The notes under the pieces: generated by a model | What the model saw: only the letters and a program-made list of their open reading frames with translations | The model's database searches: none | What the model was told of the DNA's origin: nothing | NCBI GenBank assembly: GCA_025526995.1 | Contig: JAHLKG010000024.1 | Span: forward strand, 124,001-188,000 | Source of the DNA: Powellomyces hirtus | Taxonomy: Eukaryota; Chytridiomycota; Chytridiomycetes; Spizellomycetales; Powellomycetaceae | Length of the DNA stretch: 64,000 nt | Direction: 5' to 3' | Translations under genes and position numbers: made by a program | Shown here: piece after piece, positions 50,665-61,250 of the stretch | Layout: every line of letters begins with the position of its first letter | Position numbering within the stretch: position 1 is the stretch's first letter

Positions 50665-52127
50665 ATGTCTTTCTTCAGCTTTGGCCAGGTATCTACGGGC
50701 GGTGCATATGGACTGTACGCAATGCTGCGGAAACTGACTTTGGACTTTTCTGTTGCGCCTCTCACTCTCAGGAGCCAGAACCGACCGAAGCTACGACACT
50801 CGAACCCTCGTCGGCAGTCCCGGCAGCGGCCGCAAAGCAGCTATCCTTCGATGGGGAGGAGGTAGGGGTTGTCGCTGCTCTGGTATTCCAAATGCATTGT
50901 CAAAGTCCTGCATGTTTGGCCCGCCTCCACAACACATTGAATTGGCAAAGTCCTCACAAAATTCATGGTCATAGGGTCGCACACTATCAGTCATTGCAGA
51001 ACCAGTCTCCAGCGCCGCAGGGGTTCTCTACAAGCGGCATGCCGCCGACGTCACATTCGAGATTGCTGCGACGGACGATATGGAGGGGGAGAACCTCCTC
51101 GCGCAGGTTGTTGCGCAAACGGACCTTATTCCGGGGCGTTACGAAGGTAAGGTATATCCGAGCGTTTGGGATGCTGCAGCGACGAAACAATGGAGATAGG
51201 TAGATAGATGGACTGATGCAGTGGTTCATGTTGATGTTATAGGAGGGTTGAAGACGTGGGAATGCTCGATTGATCTGATTGATTATCTGAGTTCGTTGGA
51301 GCCGGGGTGGTTGCGCGGAAAGAGGGTGATGGAGGTAGGAGTCTTGTCCGTGACATGTTCTTCGTTCGAGTGAACCGTCATTTATCGTGCACCTCTTCGT
51401 GTCAACAGCTGGGCTCCGGATCCTCTCTTCCCGGAATCTACTGCCTCGGGCAAGGGGCCGCCGTAGATCTCCAAGACTACGTAAGTCTATTACCCAGGCT
51501 TGGCCCTCCCCCCGCCACCTTGCGTCTATCCTCGTCAATACTTGCATTAACATGATATGCGGAATTGTTAGAACGAAGAAGTCCTCCACCTCGTCACCGT
51601 CCCCAACGTCCTCATCAACGCCACACCCATCCCCACCGACGCGCCGCACTCGTCCGGCACCATTGAGATGGAACTCGACTACGCAACGCTCTTATCCTTA
51701 CCGGTGCGGTTCTGGGCGGGCGACTGGGGATGTCTGCGCGATGCGATGCGGGAGATGCCAGAGGAGAACAAGTATGATGTGGTGCTGACGGCGGAAACGA
51801 TCTATGCGGCGGAATCGCATGAAAAGTTGCTGGATTTGGTCATGGCGATTGTGAAGCCGGGAGGTGTTGTGTGAGTCGCCCCGTTGTGTTTTTTTTTTTT
51901 TTTTTTTTTTTTTTTGGGTTTTTATTGGTTTCGATTTTCACACGGTTACTGAGTGATTGCCTTTTTGCAGCTTCATTGCCGCCAAATCCATGTACTTTGG
52001 CTGTTCGGGCTCCCTGCCGCAGTTTCTGCAGCTGGCCCAGAAGCGACTCGGCGCAGCATGCAGTATCGAAACCGTATGGGTAGAGACGCGCACAGTGCGA
52101 CGGGAGATAGTCAAAATCACATTTTAG
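50665..52127 (+). CDS. HPM1: Protein-histidine N-methyltransferase Hpm1 (METTL18-like)
   Basis: Predicted SAM-dependent methylase of a histidine in ribosomal protein Rpl3. The best model uses exons 50665-50688, 50772-50861, 51035-51146, 51243-51334, 51409-51480, 51572-51870, 51971-52127; 281 residues. The N-terminus MSFFSFGQ resembles Hpm1 (MSFSFG). The core is YEGGLKTWECSIDLIDYL, the SAM loop VMELGSGSSLPGI, VDLQDYNEEVLHLVTVPNV, WAGDWG, DVVLTAETIYAAE and AKSMYFGCSGSLPQFL. The junction into exon 3 is uncertain: the strongest-looking acceptor (50999) breaks the frame with exon 2, while 51034 keeps it. Alternatively exon 1 ends at 50701. Intron 6 contains a T run of more than 20. Confidence 0.85.
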
Positions 52128-52337
52128 ACGAGGCAACTCTACCATAGACGCAGACGGCAACCCTATATAGAAATCAATAGTCTAGGTTGGCGGATGGGGA
52201 GCCACACAGCCCGCTGGGCCGTCAGCAACAATATTATTGTGTATATACAAAAATGAGAACACGGTCGGAAGGGAAGCAAGTCTATTGGTGGTGGTCCGGG
52301 GGCAGTAGTCGAACGACGACAGCGGGGCATCCCTTGC

Positions 52338-54067
52338 TTAACGCGTGCGGGTGGGAAATGTGAGGGGAACGACCAGGACGACTTTTTTCCTTTGCGGGCC
52401 GTCTTCATCTCGTTTGCTATCAACACGGCACCCAAGTTCACGAGCCACCTTGGTCATCCTGTTCAAAATCAAAAGACTATCAACAAACAGAACCAACAAC
52501 TGGCACCATTAACAATGTACACTTACTTTGTGACCCCAATATTCATATCACTACTCATGTGATTAATATCCAACCTGTATTCATTCACGGTCAGCGCGAT
52601 TGCCAGGATATAAGCAAGGAGCTTGTCCTTGAGTTTGGGCGCCATTCGGAATTTTTTCCGCCCGTCGTCTTCTTGGAACTCGGTGAAGCGGTCCATGAGC
52701 GTGTCGGCAACAATTTGGGGCGCGCCGCCGAGACGTTCAGCGACTTTGCCGGAATTGAGGTCCCGGTCTTTGAGGGTGTAGAATTTCATCAGGTAGCCGA
52801 GATAGAGAAGCTGGGGGTGCGATGGCGAAAATAGGATTTAGAGGAGGGGACGGGCAAACAGAGAGGGGAAGAGTGAAGACGTTTTCTTTACCGTTTTAAA
52901 CTGCGACACATCGTCCTTTGAACGCAGACACGCGTGGATCTTGCCCCAAACCCACGATGTCAAGCTAAAAAATGTTGCGCGTTCAATCGCATCTCACAGA
53001 CAATAGCACTTCCAAATGCTGAGGTGACATACCTCATTGGTGCCAACTGTGTCTTGACATCTTCCGCGCCTCTGATCTTCCACAGCTTCTTGAACTGAAT
53101 CGCTGCCATCTCAGCATCGCTTATCAGGTCCTCCCGCGCATACACCTCGGCTGGTGTTTGGGCTTGCGCGTTGTAGGGGGGAATACCACGGTCCAGTTTC
53201 TGTTCTTCCTGGATCTCCGCTGTTAACGAAAAATGCAAATATGAGATTTGCGTTCCAGACACATTGACCGTAAGATTTTGGCTTTGTACGCGTATGATGC
53301 GCAACAATACATACCCCGAGTAGGCAACGCAGCAGCCTTCTCATCAATAGCGCCCTTGATCACATCCGCCACCTCGTTCAGGCCCCCAACATCAACCTGG
53401 TTCTTCTCGAGCGCCCTAATGGCCTGACGACGTTTCTTGGTCCCGAACGCCTCTCCGAGCGCGTTACGGGCAATCATGTTCTTTTCGCCAATGTGTTTCG
53501 ACTCGTGCCGCTTGAGCGTTTTCACTGCGGTCGTGAGGTGGAATAGCTCGGTTTCGCGGAGTGTGAGTTTCTTGGTGTTTTTGTCGAATATGCCAACGAC
53601 GTATCTGCGTCCAAAAAAAAAGAAGAAAAGAGCGTATTGAGGAATACGATCTCCCCTCGTACCGAGCCAGCAGCGCTATATTTCTCTTCCCGCCCCCAAA
53701 CTAACCGGCAGTAGCTTTTGCTGTCCGTGTTGCTCCCCACATATTCCAATTTCGAGTTCTGCCCAACTACGATCCGCCGCTTTTTGCGCGCAGATGTGCT
53801 GGCGCCCTCCGCCTGTCGTTTTGTGAACGTCTGGAATTTGACCGAGTGCGGCTTTGACGGGAAATCGGGGAACGAGACTGCATATAGCGAGAAAAAACAA
53901 AAAAAAAACACCTGGTCAAACCACACCGCACATGCAATCATTCCTTCCTAAAGGATAACACATTTTCGAAGCGTACCGAGCAATGGCGTATCCGCCGACG
54001 TGTCGAGCTCTGCAGGCTGGATAGTAAATTCTTCCCCTCCCTTCTTTTTCTTTGCTGGCGTCGACAT
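52338..54067 (-). CDS. RPA49: DNA-directed RNA polymerase I subunit RPA49
   Basis: Pol I-specific subunit of the TFIIF/TFIIE-like heterodimer used in rDNA transcription. Exons 53977-54067, 53706-53877, 53315-53604, 53033-53219, 52892-52964, 52527-52810, 52338-52458; 405 residues. The N-terminal dimerisation domain has FPSKPHSVKFQTF and YVVGIFDKNTKKLTLRETELFHL. The family signature RNALGEAFGTKKRRQAIRAL follows, then the tandem winged-helix region: LYLGYLMKFYTLKDRDLNSG, GGAPQIVADTLMDRFTE and KDKLLAYILAIALTVNEYRL. The end VVLVVPLTFPTRTR matches the family terminus. It diverges from the NSUN7-like gene across 259 bp. Confidence 0.94.
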
Positions 54068-54326
54068 TGTGGGAATGGTGAATGCTCACAGCAATTTCCA
54101 ATGTCAAATTGCTCGACAAACCCGTCAAAAAATCGAAACTGAAAGGACGGAGCCTTGAAATAGCCTCACGTGACTCGCTGGCCAGAACAAAACGCCATTA
54201 GGCGATGCTTACGCGGCAGAGGGCCAAGCCTCATTCCGCTCAACAGCTGGGTCAATGGCTCAGGACTCCCATATCATGTAGTACACTTGAGCGAAAACCA
54301 TTGAGCAAGAAGAAAAACACTCTACC

Positions 54327-57300
54327 ATGTCAACCACCGACATCCACCGGCACCAACGCGGCAGCCAGGGCAGTCTCCGCGCTTACCACTCCGACATCTC
54401 CCTCGCCCCCGGCGGTCCCTCCGCCAGCAAACTCTCACGATCCGGGTCCAGTCTCCAGTACGGGTCCGACAGCAGCCTGCAGCGATCACATTCACTGCTG
54501 GACGACTTGGATGCTGCCGATCAGCATACATGTGGCGAAATCCTGCTGGCGGCCGAAACGTTGGAAAACATTGTGAATGAGAGCGTGTTTGTGGGCGCGG
54601 CTCCCACCATGCGCAGGGGACGCTCTGGCCACTTGGAACATGGTTCGGTGTGGAGAGACAATATGGGCGATAAGGTGCTCAAGTTGGTGTATGGGACTAT
54701 GAAATGTGCGTTTTTTGGAAAAGCCGTTTGTGGCGTGTCGTGGGGTGTCGGAGCGTTTTTTGGTTGACAGTTTTGCGGGCGAATGCAGACATGCCGTATA
54801 TCGATACCATACTTGTGAAGACCCAGTTTCTCGTGTACCACAACCAAGTGGGTAATTCCCTGGTTTTTCTTTCCACTTTCCAAAATGATACTACTGTGGA
54901 TACTAACCCCCGCCCTTCACCTCGCCCCCAGTTCCTCAACCACCTCGGCGTCGTCAAAGTCATGATCTACGATCTCATGAAACACCATTTCAACTACCAC
55001 GAGTACTCGGGGCTCAGTGGCGACCTGCCCGCCGACGCGTCTGCAAGTGACGAGGAAGCCGTAGCGACCATCATGGAGCTCGATGCAGCGTTGCGGGAGT
55101 TTCAGGTCAAGATGGCGGCGGCGTATGCGCGCATCCGCATTGAGAGAAAGGCGAGCGGGAGTACGAGTAAAGAGCAGATGGAGAATGTGTTGCCGGAGAC
55201 GGTTAGGCAGAAGGAGTATATCGCAGGTGGGTGGAGTGGTTGTGGGAGTTGGGGAGAAGAGTGTGGTGTTGAGTGATGGGTATGTGTGTCTGTAGTGGAT
55301 ATGCCCAAGTGTCTACGCATCAATCGGTTCAAGACGACCAAGGACGCGATTATGGAGGAGTTGGAGCAAAGCAGAACGACATCAAGGTACGCCCCTGGAA
55401 ACCCTGCTCGAGCTGCACACACGCTATGTGAAATGATACTTCTCCCCCGTCGCCAGTTTTCGAACGGATGTGATCGTCGACCCGGACTTTGAGGATCTGT
55501 TGGTCGTCTCACCCGACCGGTTCAACGAAATCAAAGCGAGCAAAGCCGTCACTGAAGGACGGTTGATCGTCGAGGTGAGGACGGTCCCTCATTCTCGTTT
55601 TAAGTGCACCGGTTCTGACGACGAATCAACCATAGGACAAGACAAGCTTTTGGCTCCCACAGCACATCCGATCCCTGCTACCGAGTATGCCGGACGAAGG
55701 GAAGGAGATTCAAGTACTTGACGCACGAGCTGGATGCGGTACGAAGACCGAGGCCATCCTTGCTGCTACAATTGCATCCATTTCTGAGGTTGACGTTTGA
55801 CTGTAACAATTTAAGGCATCAAAGCGCTGCATCTAGCCTCGGCGCTCAACACAGTCGGCAAAGTGTTTGCATGCGAGTCGCGGCCGGGGCGACTGGAGAG
55901 TTTGAAAAGCCATAAGGAGATCCAGGGCTGCAAAAGTACGCGGACAGATGTGTTGAATCGACATCCAGTCATGATGGCTCTTCTTTAACCAAACTGCCAT
56001 TTTCTTGGATCGTAAAATATAGATCTGGACATCATCAGCGCCGATTTCACCAGTTTGTCAGGAGACGACCCACGGTTTACCGATGTATGCAACCGCCGTC
56101 TTGTTGTTGCTCCGGCTCATCCGCCGCGCTATCGTGGACTAAACCAAAATGTGGGGCGCGCACAGGTTTCGATCGTGATAGTCGAGCCTCTGAACTCTGG
56201 GACGGGGATTCTGGACAAGCTTGGGTATCTTCTGCAAGAAGAAGGTACGTGGCGAAAAAAAAAGGCGTGGATTTAACGACAATGCGCCTTACGGTTGGCC
56301 CATCTTTACCGTTTGCACCAGAATTCCCAAACGAGCAATACTCGCAAAAAGATCTGTGGGCATTAAAGAGCCAGCAACTGAGCATTTTGCGGCACGCATT
56401 TTCATGTGAGTGATAAGGGAGATAATTGTGTTTGCACGCCATCTCCCCCACGAACGAAAGGGTTCGGAATCTCACCTTGCTCGCGTTTAGTCCCCAACAT
56501 CAAGGCAGTGGTGTACGTGACGCGCTCGATCAACGCCGAGGAGAACGAACATGTCGTGCAGGAAACGCTGGACGGGATCGGGGAGGAGTGGGAGCTGGGA
56601 TGTGTGTTGCCGGAAGTGCCCGTGATGCGGAATGAGGAATACGAGTTTGGTACGAGGGTGCTAAAAAAGCGTTTTAGAGCAAGTGAAACAGTTGCCGTCC
56701 GCTGATTAGTGTTTGCATCGTTGGTTGTTTGAACAGAGGAATGCCTGAAGATCCTCCCTACAGAATCAACCGGCAACGGTATCTTTATCGCAAGCTTCCA
56801 ACTCGTCCCACCCGCCCCCGAGGAAGAGGAAGAGTTTTCCCTTGACGACACCGCAGCGCACCTGCACGAAAAACCCCGTCGCCGCAAACGCAAACCGCAC
56901 CACCGTCAAAAAGGCGAATTCTTCGTCCCGCGCCTCCCCAAAGCGCTCGCCGCGTCAGTCAGTCGGCTCTCTGTCCCCCGCGGGCTCGGGCGCAGTTTAG
57001 GGCAGACGCGGTCGGATGAGAGTGTGCGCGTGGGTGGTGCGAAGGGGGACGCGGAGGAGGATACTACGGCCAAGTCGTCGCTGTCGTTGTTGGAGGCGCG
57101 CGTCCCGCAGGCGGAACCCGGGTCGGTGAGTCCGAAAGCCAAACCGCCGCGCCGCGCCAGTTCGTATCAGAATGCGATTGGGGTGCTTGGGATTAGTTTG
57201 ACGAGCTTTTATGCCCCCCGCGACGCGGCGATGAAAAAGTTGGGCCCGGCTTTTGGCAGTGTGCCGAGCATCAGTAGGATGGCGTATCCGGTAAGTGTCC

Positions 57301-57406
57301 CGGTTTTATCCCCGCGGTTTTGATGCTGCTGAAGATGGGGGCTGAACTGGCTCTGGGGTGTCGTTGCTTTGATCTGCAGGTGCCCAACCCCAAGCCCTGG
57401 AAATGA
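54327..57406 (+). CDS. NSUN7: NSUN7-like protein of the RsmB/NSUN RNA m5C-methyltransferase family, cysteines missing
   Basis: Thirteen exons (54327-54705, 54789-54847, 54932-55226, 55296-55386, 55457-55574, 55636-55738, 55816-55935, 56023-56084, 56166-56244, 56322-56405, 56491-56649, 56737-57290, 57380-57406) give 709 residues in one frame. Features shared with NSUN7 are MIYDLMKHHFNYHEY, AAAYARIRIERKAS, the signature LPETVRQKEYIA, DPDFEDLLVVSP, the SAM-binding VLDARAGCGIKALHLASALN and VVYVTRSINAEENEHVVQET. Active RsmB/NSUN enzymes use Cys in motif IV (PC) and motif VI (TCS). Here these positions read EPLNSGTG (about residue 417) and VTRS (about 475), with no Cys. The C-terminal 190 residues are basic and disordered. 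In mammals NSUN7 affects sperm flagellar motility. Predicted to be a binding or scaffold protein rather than a methylase. Confidence 0.85.
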
Positions 57407-57619
57407 CCACATTCGACGTCCGCCAATGTATATTTTGTTTTCCTACTTGTTTTCTATTTTGTCTGATTGCAATTTGTATCGGGGCTGGGATTCCGAACTA
57501 CTACTCCCGTGCCTTCCTTTGCCCATCTGTGGAAAATGTCAGCTACCTACTCTAAAAGCTAACGTGCTATAAAGATCTGCGTTCCATGCGACTGGTTCTC
57601 AAGTACATACTTTCCTCAA

Positions 57620-58541
57620 TCATGAATGAGACGCTCCCAGCTTTGTCATGGCCTCCATCACAATGGCATTGCACCTGATATAGTCACTGATAAGCAATCT
57701 ACCACGGACAGATTTTTGCGGACCGCTCAGGCACTTACATCTTGGCATACGGGTTGTTCTTGACAGCCGCTTTTGCAATCTCATTGCCGTAGCGAGCCCC
57801 CTGGGCAAAATCACTTTCCGATCCCGCCTCGTCGCCGAGTTCTTTGCGAACGATGGCGCGCTGTGTATATGCCTACAAGCAAATGTATCTTATGAGCGCT
57901 TTGGTTGAGTGAGATTGGATATGTCGTGAATCGTACCTGTTTTAATATTGGCGGATTGCCAGCTCCGTGCTCAATCGCCAACTTCAAATCGTCAAGAGCT
58001 TTCGTTGTGTCTCCCTTCAAGCGATACGCCTGCGCCCTGAATTCTCGAGCGTCAGAGCACTTGACCAGGTATCTGTAACCCGACCCCGTCATTGTACCTA
58101 TTGTTGTAGGCACTAGCATACGTGGGTTCCAATCGTATACACTCGTTGAGTTTTTCTAGGCTGGCGTCTACTGCGTCCTTCTCCGCAAGAACGACAGCTT
58201 CCTGCTCCAACTGTTTCAGCTGGTCCAGGAGTTTTGCGTCAATCGGTGTGGAATGTGGAGTATCATCTTCAGGGCGGTGTCCGTCAAGGGATAGGCCGGA
58301 GTCTGTTATCAAGTGCACCGCTGTTCATTTAGAGAAATTCTGGTAATGAGAGAAAGCGTGGTAGACACGAAACGGACCAGGGTTGAAAATGGCATTTAGA
58401 ATGTCCTGGAATGAATAGCGGACATCACGTCAATTATGTCCTTCTTTTGCAAGCTATATATGTCGCGCTGTTGCAAGGCAAGGGTACAACAACCGCACGA
58501 ACCTCATCGTTACGACTGATTGGCGGGATGTCAAAAGCCAT
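57620..58541 (-). CDS. TTC36: Tetratricopeptide repeat protein 36 (TTC36) homologue
   Basis: Small TPR protein of the TTC36 family, thought to bind Hsp70/Hsp90-type partners. Exons 58503-58541, 58369-58405, 58098-58302, 57937-58036, 57739-57872, 57620-57674; 189 residues. The family opening DILNAIFNPGPF follows MAFDIPPISRNDE. The TPRs are LAEKDAVDASLEKLNECIRL, YASAYNNRAQAYRLKGDTTK and AYTQRAIVRKELGDEAGSES, and the TTC36 ending is VKNNPYAKMCNAIVMEAMTK. Six exons for so short a protein is dense even for this genome. It converges on the NSUN7-like gene. Confidence 0.92.
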
Positions 58542-61250
58542 GTCTGCGATATGGGTTGTGGTGATCTTCCCGTTTCGAAATGGACAAGGGAAGTGTGCTG
58601 TCAATTTGTGAGAATGACAACAAGCCTTGCAGCTTACGAAGCCCAGCCACGTCACGAGTTGCCTCCCCCCACATTTTCAACCATGAAATTCAGTCAACCC
58701 ATGACCCAGCAAGTGGAGTAATTGTGCAGAACCCTACAACAGTCTCGAGCCCTTCAGGAGGATTAAACAAAAGTTTTTTATGGTTGTCCATACACTTTCT
58801 GTGTACCCAACCGTTGATATTTGCTCGTACAGTAAATATCGAGTTCTCTCACACGACCAGCCTTGGGCTGGCCTATACAACATTTTTGTTGACCATTTCT
58901 GTTTACGTCCTGGAAGCCCATAGAGAGACGCTGATGTGTTACCGGTGCGCAGTGCCACCCCGCCACTAGCATGAAAGAAATACCCGGCTCGGGTCCCCAG
59001 ATACGCACTGGCAGGACGTCTTGTTGCGAGAGTGAGATTCGGTTTGTTGGGAATTTAAGACTCTGGTCTAAATGTAACCCACGTGCGGTATGAACAGTAG
59101 AGTGTTCACTGTTCCGCTCCAAATAATGTCGCGGCCAACTTGATCACGATGATTTTTGATAGCAACTTTGCTGTGATAGCAACTTTTCCAGGCCATTTTG
59201 AAGGAAAACGACATCATAGTTGATCCGTAAATCATACAGTAGTCGAGATTAACATCATTTATTGGTGAATCGCCATGACCGGAGAGCTTTTTTTCTCCCA
59301 AGAATTCCTGGCATTTTGCATCCCACTTCTTGGGACGATCCGCCCGTACCTGGCCAACATCAGGTCCTCGTGTGTAAAAAATTTGCTCTTGTTTTCTCGT
59401 CCGTGATCGTGGCGTAAAGTTTGCGTCTCCGGAACATGGGACACATCACCTATTGCGCAAAGCCCCTCCCCTCCACCCATTCAGCCAACCCCGCACAGCA
59501 TCGCTGCGCCATGTTGTCCATGCACTGAGTTTATCGATTACGCTGATGGTCGATGGGCTTGCAGATAGATGAGATGCACGGATGTCCCCCATACACCGTC
59601 ACAGGTAGTAGTCAAGACCAACCTCAGCATCATGATAGCTACATAGTATTTGTCCCCCAGCCTGGCCCCAGGTCCCTCCATCGGATGTGTACTCGTATGA
59701 CTCCAACTGCTGTGCGCGTACAGAGGTCCTGCGCTCACGCCGATGTGCTACCATGACCACACTTCCCATTACACCTTGTGCGCAATTCTTTACGCGGGCG
59801 ACGTTATCGGTCCGAACGCCGCGGGGCTTGGTAAAAGGAACCATCCATCCCCAGCTCAAGAAATCAACTCGGAAGGGGAGCCGCGGCATATGCAAATGGT
59901 TGCGAAATACAAATGCGCAAGCCTGCCGTAAGCCAATTTAGAAATTTCTAATGTGGTGAAAACAAGCGGGTGGAGTAGTCAGTCCCCCCCCTGATGACGA
60001 TGTAGAAGATTTGGCGAAAGTTGCCGAGTCCGAGGCAGGGGCACGTTGTACAACAGTAATAGTGAATGATATCATGTTACTGTGCACAAGAATAGCCCAT
60101 GTGGAGAGAGGCGCTATCCCCCCCACATTATCGCATTTCAAAGGACAATCAACCATGTTTCAGCCCTTCAAGTTCCAGGGAAGGGAAACCATTAATTACA
60201 TTTGCTAAATGCTGATGAGCGGCAAGGTGTACGCTTCACTAGTATGATAACAGTAATGGGAAGGGAAGGGAGTGAGAGGAGGAAGAGGAACAAAGGCCAT
60301 TTATCTATATCTAGGCAGTTTGGCCAAGATACGCTCCATGAATCTGGCATGTGGTACGGCGCCAACCCGCAAGATGTAGCTGTTTCAAATGATTCGCCCA
60401 TCCGCGTCTCAAATGTGCGGCGGCGTTTCAAAGTCCCGGTCCTCTGCCCCTTGCCCCCTGCCCCCTGCGTGGCGCCAAGTATCAGAGGTTCCCCGACTGT
60501 CCCGACATCGCGGTAAGGCGATAACGGCTGGTTCTGTGCCGTCATAGAATTATGCGACACCACAACCGCGTTTATCTGGTAACTGAGCCATAAGTCACGT
60601 CCAGGGGGTGATAATTGAGACGGCCCATCACTCCGCATGTGTGGGGCGCGGGTAATACAAGTATGGCTGGCTGATTTAAAAAGGCGAATTATTCCCGGGT
60701 TGTTGGTGTTGTTGTTGTGGCGCCCAAAGCGACGCGTATCGAGTCTTATCAGTGGCCCCTTCAAGTTGGTTGACTGACTGCGCCCACTTGCCTCGCGTCC
60801 CTCCCTCCCAACGCCTTGGTTGGAAGTCACTTATGCCCGTTTAGGCGGTTTTTTTTTTCACGTCTTGGGGAAAGGGAATCCAAACAACTCACTCCTTCCC
60901 CTTCCTTCCCTTACGAATGACTGACTATTTGGGAACAGCTACTTGCCCAACAAACGAGCAACGCTTCCCAATATAAATCCCCCCGCCTCTCGTCCATCCC
61001 CCCCGCCGCTCTCTTGCTCGTTCCTTTCCTGCACCACTCTCGTTCTCCCTCCCCACACTCCTCCCCCCGCCTGACGCTTGGACGGGCTCTCCCCCTCCCT
61101 CTCTCCCATCACCCATCCACCTAGCGCTTGCTTCTGAATCTCCCAGTAGCCTTCGTTCGGTTAGCGTCGCCCCTCCCTCCCACCCTGCACATAGCATCTT
61201 GTACAGTTCCTCATCCGGTACATACACCTCCACCCACACACCTACAAACA
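58542..61250. other. Long gene-poor region upstream of PMA1
   Basis: 2.7 kb, the longest gap in the window. It should include the TTC36 and PMA1 promoters. Open frames here (for example 58778-59122, 59599-59895, 60192-60830) have no family motifs, no convincing splice partners and no codon bias like the neighbours, so none is called. The last 350 bp (60890-61250) are strongly C/T-rich, as in promoters and leaders of highly expressed fungal genes. I found no tRNA or other RNA gene by eye, but a structured RNA could be missed. Confidence 0.5.

Noticed and set aside
55739..55815. Short 27-nt intron at 55789 in the NSUN7-like gene
   Set aside because: Too short and out of phase. The donor at 55739 (GTACGA) gives a 77-nt intron and the conserved ARAGCGIKALHLA.
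60192..60830. 212-codon minus-strand frame in the PMA1 upstream region
   Set aside because: No recognisable domain, no splice partners, composition unlike the window's genes.
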